This document shows, piece by piece, positions 21,387 to 32,251 of a stretch of DNA of 64,000 bases. The translations under genes were made by a program, and so were the position numbers. The stretch lies in assembly GCA_039545295.1 (NCBI GenBank), contig BCIK01000023.1:186001-250000 (forward strand). The letters are read 5' to 3'. The stretch comes from Udeniomyces pyricola. Lineage: Eukaryota; Basidiomycota; Tremellomycetes; Cystofilobasidiales; Mrakiaceae. The number at the start of each line of letters is the position of its first letter. Positions within the stretch are counted from its first letter, which is position 1. A model generated the notes under the pieces. It saw only the letters and a list, made by a program, of their open reading frames with translations. It made no database searches and had not been told where the DNA came from.

Positions 21387-22751
21387 ATGCCAGTCCGGGG
21401 AAAACCATCCAACGCTCAACTGCTCACTCAGGGCGAGCACTACATCAAGAACAAGAAGAAGGCGGCCAAGGACCAAGTGGAGAGAGTCGTGTTTGACGAC
21501 GATGCTCGAGCGTTCGTGTTTTTCTTCCTTCTTCCTTCTTCTTCTTTTCGACTTTCAAGGGGTGGGTGAGGGGACTTGGGCCTGTTTCTCTATCCCATCC
21601 ATCCCTCCCTCGGTCCCCTTTCTCGCCCAGAGTCAGGTTATCGTGGGACTTTCCTATAACGATGTCTCTCTCTCTCTCTTGTTTGGTTTGTTTATCGTTG
21701 GAATTTTTCAGGGAGTTTTTGACGGGTTTCTCGAAACGGAAACAAGCCAAGTTGGCCGAGAAGAAAGAGAAGGCTATCGAGAGGGATCGATTGGCTCTAC
21801 AGGCCGAGAAGCGAGAGGTAAACTCAACTTGGAACCTACTTTCCTTCCTCTCTCTCTCTCGCTCTCTCTCTCTCTCGCTCGTTCTCTCTTTGGAGGGGTC
21901 TTGGGGTTGGAGTTGGAGTGGGAGTAGGTATTGGCGTAGACTCATCGTTTATGGGTTTTTTTTCCTTTGGAATGGGGGGATTTAGTTCCGACAAGCTCGG
22001 AAGGCGCAAGCTCAGCAGAACTTTGAGGCGGTTGAGAGGGCGTATGGCTTGGTTCCCTCGGGATGTAAGTCATCATCGTTCCTTCATTATAGTTGGGAAT
22101 ACTGCTCTTGGGTTGTTGTATCTCTTTGGGGGAGGGGAGGAGGTGCGAAGTGGTGGGGTTTTGGGTTGGTTGAGGATATGTGGGAAGGAAGGTTGAAGAA
22201 GGAAAGCAAGGAGAGAGGTTTCTGATGACGCTCATAGTTGTCACTCTTTGGATGTTTATCCCGGGTTTGCCCTTCATTTTCTTTTGCTTACTTTGACTCT
22301 CCACTTCCCTTTTTGATTTTGTTGTGTTTCTTCCTTACTCTGGGAAGCTTCCCTCCCGACGCTCGTCTCGTCTACGCCGATAGAAGAAGATCTCTCGTAC
22401 TCGGATGGAGAGGACCAAATGGCGACGGTCACCATTGTCGAAGAAGACTTTACGATCGATACCTCTACGCCTCTCTCCGGTCTAGCCTCCCATGATCCCG
22501 CTTCGCACGCTTCCGGTCTCGCCTCCGAACGAGCCGATCAACAGGCCTCGGCGGCCTCGGGGGGTGAGAAGAACTTGTTGGGGAAGAAGATCAAGATGAA
22601 CAGTGGAGCGAAGCCGAAGAATAAGAGTGGGAAGAAGACGTTGTTGAGGGGGACCAAGGCGATGTTGCAGAAGAAGGCTCAGGCCAAGAAGTTTGGTGGA
22701 GGAGCCGATGGAGGAGGAGGCGCGAAGGATAGTAAAGGGAGGAGGAAGTAA
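21387..22751 (+). CDS. RRP17: nucleolar RRP17/NOL12-type rRNA-processing protein
   Basis: Exons 21387-21511, 21712-21817, 21986-22064 and 22348-22751 (phases 2, 0, 1) encode about 237 residues. The core is VVFDDDARAEFLTGFSKRKQ, then a long highly charged helix with repeated KLAEKKEK and RQARKAQAQQNFEAVERAYG. This is the signature of the Nop25/Rrp17/NOL12 family, whose yeast member is a 5'-3' exonuclease involved in 5' maturation of 5.8S and 25S rRNA. An acidic piece (EEDLSYSDGED) follows. The C-terminus is Lys/Gly-rich and ends KDSKGRRK, fitting nucleolar targeting. The start codon has a good context (CACCATGCC). Confidence 0.85.
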
Positions 22752-23454
22752 AGGAGATGCGGTGCCGTTATGGGTCGGTTAGTTGGTGGATTGAGTGAGT
22801 TGGGGGACATGATGTAGGTGGAATCGTGGTGGGGAGTGTGTGTGTTTCGTTCAGTTGCGATGCGTGTATTCACGTACTGCGTTTCTTTTTTCGTCAGTCG
22901 GCCTTGCCGATATTCCATCTATGCTCATGGTGACACGACACGACATGACACGACACAACACGCAAAGAGATGATATATGATAATGCTGCGTGTCGACGGG
23001 ACAGAGCCAGACACGGTCGATTACTATAGCTGATAGATCCTGCAGCGGCTGGCATGAATATATATGTGTGTATATATATATATAATCGTACGTGCAGGAA
23101 AATGATGATCGACCGACCCACACTGGATGATATATATCAGGATAGCAGGATGAATCGTACGTCGACTGTAAAAGAAATTGAAACCATCTGCATGCATGGA
23201 TGCATGAGCTGGGGCAAATATTCAATTATCCTTGCTTATCGCTCTCATCCGAAGATGTAGTTGACCATCCATCATGATCGCTATTCCCATCGCATAGCAT
23301 CAACATCATCACCACCACCCACACTCCCAGCCACATCGACTCGCTTTCCTTATTAGGCCAACCATCTAACCCCATCACCATCTACATCTCAATCCCTACA
23401 CGAACCTCTGACCCATCTTTCTCATCCCAAGCGCCTTGGATATCAATCGCCGCC
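22752..23454. other. intergenic region
   Basis: About 700 bases between RRP17 and the next start at 23455. It has an alternating CGACA-rich stretch near 22935-22962 and TA repeats at 23062-23083. No gene is visible. The last 150 bases are C/T/A-rich and probably form the promoter and leader of the next gene. Confidence 0.5.
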
Positions 23455-24788
23455 ATGACCGGTCCGTCCGCATCTCACTTCCTCCCTACAACACCGTCCA
23501 CACACACACACCTTAACTCACACCACCTCTTGTCGTTTCTCCAACCATCTCTACTCACTCACTCACCTAACTCTCCAATGGCCGTTTTACCCTTCCCNCC
23601 CCCNCCCCCCCCCCCCAAAAAAAACGAACTTCAGATCATCTCCGATCGTCTTCTCAGTACTCTGCTGCGTCGTCGGTTCCCATCGTCAAAGCTCCGTCGC
23701 TGTACCTTCCGAAACCGGTACGCTCTTTTCGTTTCGTCTCCGGTCGATTGGGCGGGCTGGTTTCGGGTTCATCATCATTCACCAGGGAAACTACGAACTC
23801 GTTTCGCCCCCCCCTGAAACATGTCACACCCATTGAGACCGACCGTGAAGCCGTCCTTGGGAAAGAGAGGGGAGGGAGGAAGGGACGAGAACGAAACGGG
23901 GGGGGGGGGGGGGGGCGTCGCTCATGATCGATAGTAACCTCTCAATGTATCCCTCGTTGACTAATATCGTCCGAATCTGCCTCATCTATGTTCTGCTTCT
24001 CCTTCTTCTTCCCTTTACCATGGGTTTTTTTTTTTTTTTTCGTCTGTGGACTATTTTTTTTTTGTGCAATTCCCTCCTCCCCCCTTTGGGATGAAACAGG
24101 TCACTTTACCACCGACAGTCCATCCCCTTCCGACCGATATCAACGCTTACGTAAAGTCCCTTTTTTTTTCTCTTTCTTTGTGTCTCTCTCGTTTCCGTTT
24201 CGTTTTTGTTATCTTTCCCCCCTTCTCCCTCTTTCGTCCTTTTTTTTTCGATTTGCTGTCGATGTACACCAAGAAAATCAACCACGGATTCTCCAACCTG
24301 GACCCTTCAAAACGGGCCACTAAGCCACCCTCACCATCTCACTAACTCCCCCCTCCCCCCCTTCCTTTCCTTCCCTCTGACCCTCCCTCATCCTTTCTTC
24401 TCGCCGAAAAAAAAAAAAAAAAAAAACCCCTCAGTTCGTCTACCCCTTCACGCTCGAAACCCACACCCTCACTCAAGGTCCCCCATACCGTCTCTCCCAA
24501 ACCCACCTCTCCTCATCCCACCAAACCCTCCTCGAAAATCGCCAAGCAACCAAGGACGCCAAGGAAAGAGAAGCCTTGAGGAAAGTTGCTCCGGGTTGGA
24601 AGGGAGGTAATGGGGTGTTGGCGTTTGATGTTGAGGAAGCAAAGAAGATGGGGGGAGGAGGAGAAGAGGTTGGATCGAAAGGGGTGGTGGTTGGAAAGGT
24701 AGGTGAAGAAAGCCTAGGACTGAATGCGGCGGGTCTTAAGGGAGGAGGGACGTCGTTGGAAGATGACCTGAAAGGGTTGGACATATGA
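23455..24788 (+). CDS. small protein, conserved-looking, function unknown
   Basis: Exons 23455-23461, 23635-23717, 24100-24150 and 24435-24788 (phases 1, 0, 0) give about 164 residues. The first coding exon is only seven bases (ATGACCG) in a strong start context (CGCCGCCATGACC). Exon 2 reads DHLRSSSQYSAASSVPIVKAP up to LYLPKP, exon 3 VTLPPTVHPLPTDINAY, exon 4 FVYPFTLETHTLTQ. These short Pro- and aromatic-rich segments look like a conserved docking sequence. A charged helix follows (NRQATKDAKEREALRKVAPGW), then a Gly-rich tail ending LEDDLKGLDI. I do not recognise a named family. Introns 1 and 3 contain C, T and A homopolymers with two N calls at 23598 and 23604, so their lengths are uncertain. 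The splicing is inferred from phase and protein-like composition. Confidence 0.6.
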
Positions 24789-25258
24789 TATAATAGGATA
24801 GTTAGATAGCATGCATCCTTTTTTTTTTTGATTGGGCTGACGGAATCGGAACCCGATTAGTTTCCATAGAGAGAAGGAGGGGGGGGGGTTAGGTAGGTAG
24901 ATAGGTAGGTAGGTCAGACGAGGACAAGTTGTGATAATATAGATGATGCAGTTTTCATGCTGAAAGCAAATGCATACATGTTATGTTGATGAACATGCAT
25001 CTATACAGGTCTATATATATATATATATATATACGTATCAATGACCTTCCCCTTTCCCTTCCCCTTGTCCTCTAGCTCGTCATCAGACGACATTCTACCA
25101 ACCCTCCGCTTCGACGTTCGCCAACCACCACTGACCCCCCCAATACTGCCGACGACATTGCCCGATCAGGACCATATCCATCCACGCCTGAATCGACGAA
25201 TCTGAACGGCCCAGAGTTTCTCACGCGTCTCCCCCCTTCCCACCCCCCCGTCCTCCCC
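24789..25258. other. convergent intergenic region with TAGG and TA repeats
   Basis: The 3' ends of two genes meet here. It contains a (TAGG/TAGA)n array at 24890-24914, a (TA)n run at 25013-25032, a T run near 24819 and a G run near 24880. No gene is seen. Confidence 0.6.
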
Positions 25259-27534
25259 CTAAGCTACCACCGCCGGGCTGTTCAAGGGATGGAGTGGGAT
25301 GATAAGGGTATGAAAGACGGGTTTGTCGAGGTTGTTGAGGATGAGGAATGGATCGCTGGGAGGAGGAGTGGGACGAATGGGGCTGGTGGTGGTGTTGGTG
25401 GGTGAAGGCGTGGTTCGAAGGTGATGGTCTCCGAGGGGATGATGCTCATCGTCTTCGGAATCAGAGGACGACGACGACGAGGAGGAGGAGGAAGGAGAGG
25501 GACTCTGCAGTTGAAAGAAACCAAAAGAAAAACAAGACGAGAGAGAGAGTTTCATCAGTTTATTGGGTCTATTCGTTTTGAAAAACCCCATTTCAAGACG
25601 AAAACACTCCCAAGAACAAAAACGCAAAAGGGGAAAAGAAGGAAAGAAGAAGGAGGAGGAGCAAAAAAAAAGAAAAAGAAAAAAGACCACATACCAAATC
25701 CGGGAGGAGTCTGAGATCTCCTCGTCTCCATGTGAATGCTGACCCTCTTTTCTCCTGCTGCTGCTGTAGCTGCAGCTCCTCTCTTATGATTCTCTCTGCC
25801 TCTGCCGTCGCCCTAGCCGCGTCCCAAACGCACGTTCTCAACCCACTTTTCTTCTTCCTCCCTCTTCCTACCACATCCCCCTCCGCCTCCTCTTCCACCA
25901 ACGACAATGACGAGCCAGAACCAGAGGAAGCAGGAGAAGGAAGAGGGGTAGGTCTTCGACCTCGCTTGCCATGACATTCCTTCAGGAGCAACCCGAGGTA
26001 CGGTCCATCCCTCGCGTGCAACGTCAGTTGCATCGGTCGGAACAAGGAGTAGTATGCGATCCGAGGAGGAGGACGTTTCGTGCGAGAGAGAAAGATAGTA
26101 GGAGGGGTAGTAGAAGGGAAGGATCGATGGGGTGGACTTGTAGATGACGCTGATGCGGCGATGGTTGGGGTGGTGGTGGTGGTGGTGGTGGTGGTGGTGG
26201 TGGTGGTGGTGGATTGGAGAAGGGGAAGGTGAAGGTGAAGGAAAGGAAACGTTGGGGAAAGTGGAGTCGAAGGGGTCGTTTTCGCAGAAGGAAGTGGAAT
26301 AGGATTCGTGGATTGGCTAGGCAAAGGAGAAGGAAAAGAGCCAAGACGAGTAGGGGAAAGAGTGCCGATGGATGTTGGCATCGTCTTGATGGATCGAGTT
26401 GAAGGTCGAGTCGATGAGATGATGATGGCCTTTGATCTCGGATCTAAAGGAGTTCCTCCCAGATCCAACCCTTGAATTTCTATACTGAATCCGACGACAC
26501 TCATGATCTTTCCTCCGCTGACGGCTCGTCCTCCTGATCCCGAGGAGGGTACGATGGAGGCGATGCTCTTGATCCACTTGGCGCGCTTCCGAGGAGGCTT
26601 GATGTGGTTCAGCGAGTGGGTTCGGGTCATGATGAGGGATGGATCGGGACGTGGATAAGCCAGGTCGAGAGAAGCAATCGTCGGCGGGTGAGAAGGGGGA
26701 GGTGGCGTGAGTTTCGTGAGGGATCGCGTGAGGTGGGTCATGAAGAGTTTGAGGCGAGGAGATGTTGCCGTGGAGGAGGAGGAGGTGTTCGAAGCGGAGG
26801 GTTTCGATACAGATTCATCATTGGGACGAGGAGAGTTGTCGACCGAGACCAGCTCGGGAAGAGGTGACACTTCTTGGACCTTGTCGGGAAGGGCGGAAGT
26901 CGTCGTCATGAGGGTGGTAGGCATGGAGACAGGGTGCAAGAGAACAGAATGTCCCGCGGTAGGATAAAGTTTAAGGGGAGTCTTGGAATCAGGCGTGAGG
27001 AAAATGTCGTCAAGGTCATGGTCATGATCATGATGGGGTAGAGAAGGAGAGGTTGTATCAGTGGTGATGTGTCGGTGTTGTCGAAGAAACTTTGATCGAG
27101 CAGGTGATTTGACGACGGTCTGGACTATAGAGAGGAATCGGCGGGTGAGCGCAGGTGAGAGATGGGTCCGGAGGATCTATAAAGAGAGTTTCACACGATG
27201 CATACGCGGCAAGCTTGAGTATATCGCCTTTAGAGGAGGAGACAAGGCCAAACATGAAAGTCAAGAAGAAATGACTGACCGAAAGCGCTGTTTTCCTCTT
27301 CCACTCTGCCCAGAGAACAGGGGAGAGCAAGGCGACATAACATGCGATCGTCCAAACCAACGTCCAGAGACGAACGAATGCGAACCAAGACGGTTGGGGA
27401 ACGGGACCCATGGCGTCGGTTGTGATGTCGGTAGTGAGTTGGACGGTCAGAGGTGTAGTGTCGTTGTCGAGCTTCGCAGGTTGAGCAGGAAGAACGAGGG
27501 TGTTCATGCTGGTAGGGATGAAAATCGATGTCAT
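25259..27534 (-). CDS. membrane protein with poly-Thr tract, function unknown
   Basis: Minus-strand exons 27534-27280, 27176-25695 and 25504-25259 join in phase 0 throughout and encode about 660 residues. One strong hydrophobic segment lies near residues 50-75 (SWFAFVRLWTLVWTIACYV and on to LLSPVLWAEW), followed by KRKTALS and, across the intron, ILRTHLSPALTRRFLSIVQ. The remainder is mostly Ser/Thr/Pro-rich and probably cytosolic. It includes a His/Asp stretch (HHDHDHDLDD), a segment with a globular look (IMSVVGFSIEIQGLDLGG), a second one around AYYSLFRPMQLTLHARDG, and a Gln-rich helix. A pure ACC repeat at about 26170-26211 encodes some 14 consecutive Thr. The C-terminus ends FLILNNLDKPVFHTLIIPLH and a short tail. 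I do not recognise the family. An in-frame ATG 30 bases downstream could be the start instead. Confidence 0.55.
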
Positions 27535-28102
27535 CGATGGCGTTTGCTTGCCGTGTCAAGGGTTAGGGTCGGATGTAGACTAGGATGTTGTTGGATCGAG
27601 TAAATGACTAGAAGTTGAGATGAATCGACCAGCGATGCTTGCTCAAGACGGGAAGAGGTGAAGGTGGAGGTAGAAGAGGGTTGGCGGGATCGAGTGTTGA
27701 GGCCTGTCGAGGTTTGAGTCTGTCGATGGGTTTCGTTGGTCGTCGGCCGTTGAGAATAGGAAGTGGTCTTGAAGGGATAGCGAGGCGGTCGAGTGCAAGA
27801 AAGGAACAGAGGTGAGTGAAAATAGGGCGAGAAAGTTGAGAGAGCTGATTCGAGAAATGAGTAAGACACCCCTCTGATGAAGAAGGGAGGGAAGGTCGTG
27901 CGAGCAGCAAGCCACGCACTCTGTCTCTTCCTCTCTCGCCCTCTCCTTGGGGCTCGCGCTGGGTCTCGAGCCGAAAGACGGCAAAAGGTGAGGCAGGAGG
28001 GGCACATGAGCCGAGTTGAGATCGGCGTGAAGCAGGATGAGTCAACGGGGGCGTCGATCGAGGGGCGAGCAAGTTGGGTGAGGGCAGTCTGAATCGTGAG
28101 GT

Positions 28103-28155
<53 letters not shown>

Positions 28156-28276
28156 CGAAAGGGGGCAAAGGGAACTGATCTTAGCCGGGCCGGGATGTGG
28201 ACGTATCGGTCTGGTTCTTTTCTAATTTGTATTTTTAGTGGTTGTTAGCAAAGTTGGATGGATAAACATGAGAAAT
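27535..28276. other. upstream region with long G tract next to assembly gap
   Basis: The region lies 5' of the minus-strand membrane-protein gene and runs into the gap. ORFs here (for instance 27608-28168, minus) are Pro/Ser/Arg low-complexity, and their poly-Pro comes from the G tract. No gene is supported. Confidence 0.5.
28103..28153. repeat. poly(G) tract of about 51
   Basis: An unbroken run of G about 120 bases before the N gap. A run this long is hard to sequence and may partly explain the gap. The true length is uncertain. Confidence 0.85.
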
Positions 28277-28876
28277 NNNNNNNNNNNNNNNNNNNNNNNN
28301 NNNNNNNNNNNNNNNNNNNNNNNNNNNNNNNNNNNNNNNNNNNNNNNNNNNNNNNNNNNNNNNNNNNNNNNNNNNNNNNNNNNNNNNNNNNNNNNNNNNN
28401 NNNNNNNNNNNNNNNNNNNNNNNNNNNNNNNNNNNNNNNNNNNNNNNNNNNNNNNNNNNNNNNNNNNNNNNNNNNNNNNNNNNNNNNNNNNNNNNNNNNN
28501 NNNNNNNNNNNNNNNNNNNNNNNNNNNNNNNNNNNNNNNNNNNNNNNNNNNNNNNNNNNNNNNNNNNNNNNNNNNNNNNNNNNNNNNNNNNNNNNNNNNN
28601 NNNNNNNNNNNNNNNNNNNNNNNNNNNNNNNNNNNNNNNNNNNNNNNNNNNNNNNNNNNNNNNNNNNNNNNNNNNNNNNNNNNNNNNNNNNNNNNNNNNN
28701 NNNNNNNNNNNNNNNNNNNNNNNNNNNNNNNNNNNNNNNNNNNNNNNNNNNNNNNNNNNNNNNNNNNNNNNNNNNNNNNNNNNNNNNNNNNNNNNNNNNN
28801 NNNNNNNNNNNNNNNNNNNNNNNNNNNNNNNNNNNNNNNNNNNNNNNNNNNNNNNNNNNNNNNNNNNNNNNNNNNN
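28277..28876. other. assembly gap, 600 N
   Basis: Exactly 600 unresolved bases flanked by a G tract on the left and a C run on the right. The 5' exon or exons of the small zinc-binding protein gene are probably inside or just beyond it. Confidence 0.99.
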
Positions 28877-29450
28877 CCCCCCCCTTCCGTCATTCCTCTC
28901 GCAAACCCTCGCCTCACCCTAGGCAAAAAGGCCCGAGTTCAGCGAGAGCACAAGAAGCTTGACGTATGTCACCCCCTCAATGTCTTCTCTCTCAACATGT
29001 TCACATACCATGTCGGAAAGGGAGAGATATAGCAAAATCACCGGCTGGTCTGCAGCATCATCCTCGACAACTTGGTTCCTGACTTTTGCTAGTGCGCTTC
29101 TCTGCCTGTCTTCCTTCGCGTCGTGTCCCACACAGGCTCTTGGTCTCCGACCCGAGCTCACTTCTGCCGGAACCATCAAGAAGGCTCCCCCAAAGCAAAT
29201 TCAAGTGCGCTCGCCTCATCATCTACACGTCTTCCCCCGTCCCTTGCCTTGTTAACGCGTGGAGAGCAAGGAAAGCTAATTTGGCGTCATATTCTCTCTA
29301 CCTCTGGCTTGTTGTGTCGGACCGATCGTTCTCTAGTGCACGATCTGCAAGGCTTCTTTCCAGGCCAACCTTAAGACCCAGCTCCAACAGCACAACGACG
29401 CCAAGCACCCCAAGTCGACCGTCGCTGTCCTCTTCCCGGATGCCGATTAG
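28877..29450 (+). CDS. small C2H2-type zinc protein, 5' end lost in gap
   Basis: Visible exons are about 28922-28963, 29136-29204 and 29337-29450, in phase 0 at the last two junctions. They read KKARVQREHKKLD, then ALGLRPELTSAGTIKKAPP with KQIQ, then CTICKASFQANLKTQLQQH and on to NDAKHPKSTVAVLFPDAD. The spacing C-x2-C-x14-H-x4-H and the final KHPK...FP motif fit the small eukaryotic At2g23090-like zinc-finger proteins (with a SERF-like basic N-terminus). They usually have 70-90 residues and are poorly characterised. The start codon and first exon or exons are not visible because of the gap. The C run before the first visible exon looks like the end of an intron (CACCCTAG). The zinc residues are all present. 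Confidence 0.7.
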
Positions 29451-30437
29451 TTACCAGAGTGAGGTCATCATGATCCGAGAGACAAAGAGACGGGCGATCT
29501 CTTGCCGGAATGGGCACGCAGAACATTGGGGGGCGCGAAGCTAGATAGGTGACTCTCTCAGTAAGGCAATGACAGCGATAGTGGCTGTTGGAGCAGCTTG
29601 TCCCGCTAGAGGGTCAGGAGCGATGAAAGCATGAGAGAGGCGAGGGCGAAGATCGATAAAGAAAAGAAGAAGAAAAAATCCCATCCATTCCCCNCCCCCC
29701 CNCCCCCCCCCCTTTACAAAAAAAAACATTTACGAACACACATGCTATACATTTACTTTGCTTTCCTCTCTCTTGCGAACATCGTGCCCTTGCTTGGGTA
29801 CGTCGGTATGTGCAACCCGGACTTGTTGACGTATGTTATCGATGCTGATGGTGAATGTTCGCATGAAGCACTTACTTACGTCCTTTTCGACACTAGGCGG
29901 CTGTTCCTGGGTGCGCGGCCGATAATGACAAGCCAGCCACTGACGTTGAGGGTGATTGGGTGATTATTAGTCCCAATTGGCTTGGGCTTGATTATCGATG
30001 CCGGGGTCTATCACATGCATTCCCCTTTGCTTCTCGCCAAACCTGACTTTTCATCAACCAATCTACTAGCTACTCCAGCCGGCCGAGACCATGCCACGTT
30101 CCAAACCGACGATCCTTCAGGCCGCATCGCAATTTCTGTTCCTTTGGATTCAAACTCAACATCTCGGCTCACCCAATATCAGGACTACTACTTGACCCCA
30201 GTCTCTTTTTCAATCCACTCTTAATGTCTCATCCACCTTCCAATCTTTTTTTTTTTTTTGCCTCTCAGGTATTTAACTCAACAGGTGCTTTGACAGGTCG
30301 CTGCTACCATCAACTACTTTCTCCTTCTCCTATCACTTCGCAACTCTTACCCATCCATCCATCCATCCAAACTCAAGACTTCCCCATCTAAATACACAAC
30401 TTCATCTAACCACTTCACAAACCCATCCATCCATCCC
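29451..30437. other. intergenic region, 990 bases
   Basis: No supported gene. It holds a C run with N calls (29691-29711), a T run (30247-30259) and two short CCAT arrays (30353-30368 and 30423-30437), the second just before the next start codon. Confidence 0.5.
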
Positions 30438-31760
30438 ATGTCTTTCACTATCAAGCACCTCGTTTCTCCTCTCTTGTCTCCCACGGCGCTTTTCCCCAAC
30501 ATCGTCGCCCATTCCTCTGCCACGACGGGCACCAACCCTACGCTCCGTTCTGCGTTCTCATCAGTCCGTTTCACCCCCACGGCCACTTCTACGCCATGCC
30601 CATCGCCAATCATATCGAATAATTCCACGTCGTACTTTCCTCCTGTCCTCACCCAAGCCCATTCTCCTTCCGACACGAGTACAGGAAGAATGACCCCCAT
30701 CAACAACTCGACGCAGCCTCATTCTCGCCCTCGAGGATCGTCAATCCATATCCCTTTTGGGACGCTCCTTAACCAACTCGGCGCTATCGGAGGAAACTCG
30801 ACATCATCCGGCCCAACGTCGTCCTCCTCCCTCGCTCATGCAGTCCCATCATCATCATCAATTACAACCACAACACCTATCACTGCGCCCCATCAAGCCA
30901 ACCTGTCATCCCTCACATTCACATGCACCCCATTTAATCTCCATCTCCCTCATTCTTCTTCGCCTTCTTCACCTCATCAATCATTCTCCCATGCACCTAC
31001 TCCCCTCCCTACGCCGACTTGGGAATCCGCCCTAACATCTTGTCCAGCAGCGCTCAGCAATATAACAACGACCCCATTCGCTTCTTCCTCCTCCTTGTCG
31101 TCCTCTCGACTCCATCAAGAACTCACCTTGGCTTTCACCCATCTCTCAACCGCCGATCAACATCCATCAAGGTCTCTCCCAGCTCGAGCTCAGCATCTTG
31201 AGCAGGCGCCGCTTCGTTGTCGACGGTCTTCTCTTGTTCATCCCTCTGCTTCGACTGTAACGACGACGACGACGACGACCCCCCATCTTCGGCCGACGTT
31301 CACGGCGAATATCGTTGGACCACGTCACCAAGAAGGAGCTCCAACTCCCCTCCCAAGTCCCTCAACTATCTCTCCCCTTCATCTTTCCCACCACCACCAT
31401 CATCATCATCACCATCAACTTCCTTTGACCAGCCGTCAAGAGGAGCAGCTCCAGAAGAAGAAGAAGAAACCAACTTTCCTCCTTCCTCTGATCCCTCCTT
31501 CCGAATCAAACGACACTCCTCTCGTCACCTCCACCTTGGTCGACTTGGTGATCCTTCCGGACGATTCCGCCGTCGACGCCAACTGCACAGCAGATCACAG
31601 ATCCATGAGTGGTGCGACGACGATCGATCCGAGTACTCCTTCTTGGACGGAAGATGTGTTTGCGATCTTTGCGCCCGGACAGAAGGATTCACGCAACAGA
31701 GGCAGAGTCGCTACGCCAGGGGCGTTAGGTTTAGGCCCACCAGCCTACTGCTTAGCTTAG
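30438..31760 (+). CDS. intronless Ser/Thr/Pro-rich protein, function unknown
   Basis: A single open frame of 440 codons starts MSFTIKHLVSPLLSPTALFP. Composition is dominated by Ser, Thr, Pro and His. There are homopolymeric stretches (a run of nine His near residue 324, Thr runs, a run of Lys) and short hydrophobic islands (FTANIVG, LVDLVILPDDS). The last 60 residues look the most ordered: TEDVFAIFAPGQKDSRNRG. No domain, signal peptide or membrane segment is recognised. It is the only gene in the window without an intron over more than 1.3 kb of coding length, and overlapping ORFs exist in other frames. It may therefore be a rapidly evolving or chance ORF. A CCAT array directly precedes the start codon. 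Confidence 0.45.
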   Translation: MSFTIKHLVSPLLSPTALFPNIVAHSSATTGTNPTLRSAFSSVRFTPTATSTPCPSPIISNNSTSYFPPVLTQAHSPSDTSTGRMTPINNSTQPHSRPRGSSIHIPFGTLLNQLGAIGGNSTSSGPTSSSSLAHAVPSSSSITTTTPITAPHQANLSSLTFTCTPFNLHLPHSSSPSSPHQSFSHAPTPLPTPTWESALTSCPAALSNITTTPFASSSSLSSSRLHQELTLAFTHLSTADQHPSRSLPARAQHLEQAPLRCRRSSLVHPSASTVTTTTTTTPHLRPTFTANIVGPRHQEGAPTPLPSPSTISPLHLSHHHHHHHHHQLPLTSRQEEQLQKKKKKPTFLLPLIPPSESNDTPLVTSTLVDLVILPDDSAVDANCTADHRSMSGATTIDPSTPSWTEDVFAIFAPGQKDSRNRGRVATPGALGLGPPAYCLA

Positions 31761-32251
31761 TTTGGGGGGAAAAACCGATCGGCCATCGACGGCTATGACT
31801 TGAGTTGATTAACCCGGGAAGGAAGGTTTACCGCGTACAGAAGACGAGGCTTGTTGGTTCTTCGACGGGAGGGGATGAAGTGATTAGTTATTTCTTCGCT
31901 TTAGATTTTTATTTTTTTTTTCCCTTGATCGGATCGGTCCTATAGTCACGATCTAAATCCAATCTATGTATATGTATATGTATATCTAGTATTCCAGCCT
32001 TTCCTCACCTCCGAAGCGAAAGGAAAGTTAAAGGTTAAAAAACAAGGACGGGTCCTGTAAAAAAAAAAAAAAAAACCCCTCACGTATATAACACTCCCAA
32101 CTCACCATCACGAGTTCATCCACTATCCACTCAAGATGAAAAACAAAACAAAAAAAATCATATGAATTGTTCCCTCCTAAACACACACACAACCCCCCCC
32201 CCCCTTGCCCCCTCAATCCATCCCGACATGATCGATTCCAATTCCCCGAAA
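31761..32251. other. convergent intergenic region
   Basis: 3' ends of the Ser/Thr-rich ORF (+) and GYP1 (-). It contains a TATG repeat (31963-31985), an A run at 32060-32075 and a C run at 32192-32203. No gene is seen. Confidence 0.6.

Noticed and set aside
27608..28168. 186-codon minus-strand ORF starting with poly-Pro
   Set aside because: The poly-Pro comes from the G51 tract and the rest is Arg/Ser/Pro low complexity with no exon-like borders.
28222..29032. ORFs reading through the N gap on both strands
   Set aside because: They consist mostly of unknown bases. Only the conserved exons after 28922 are real evidence.
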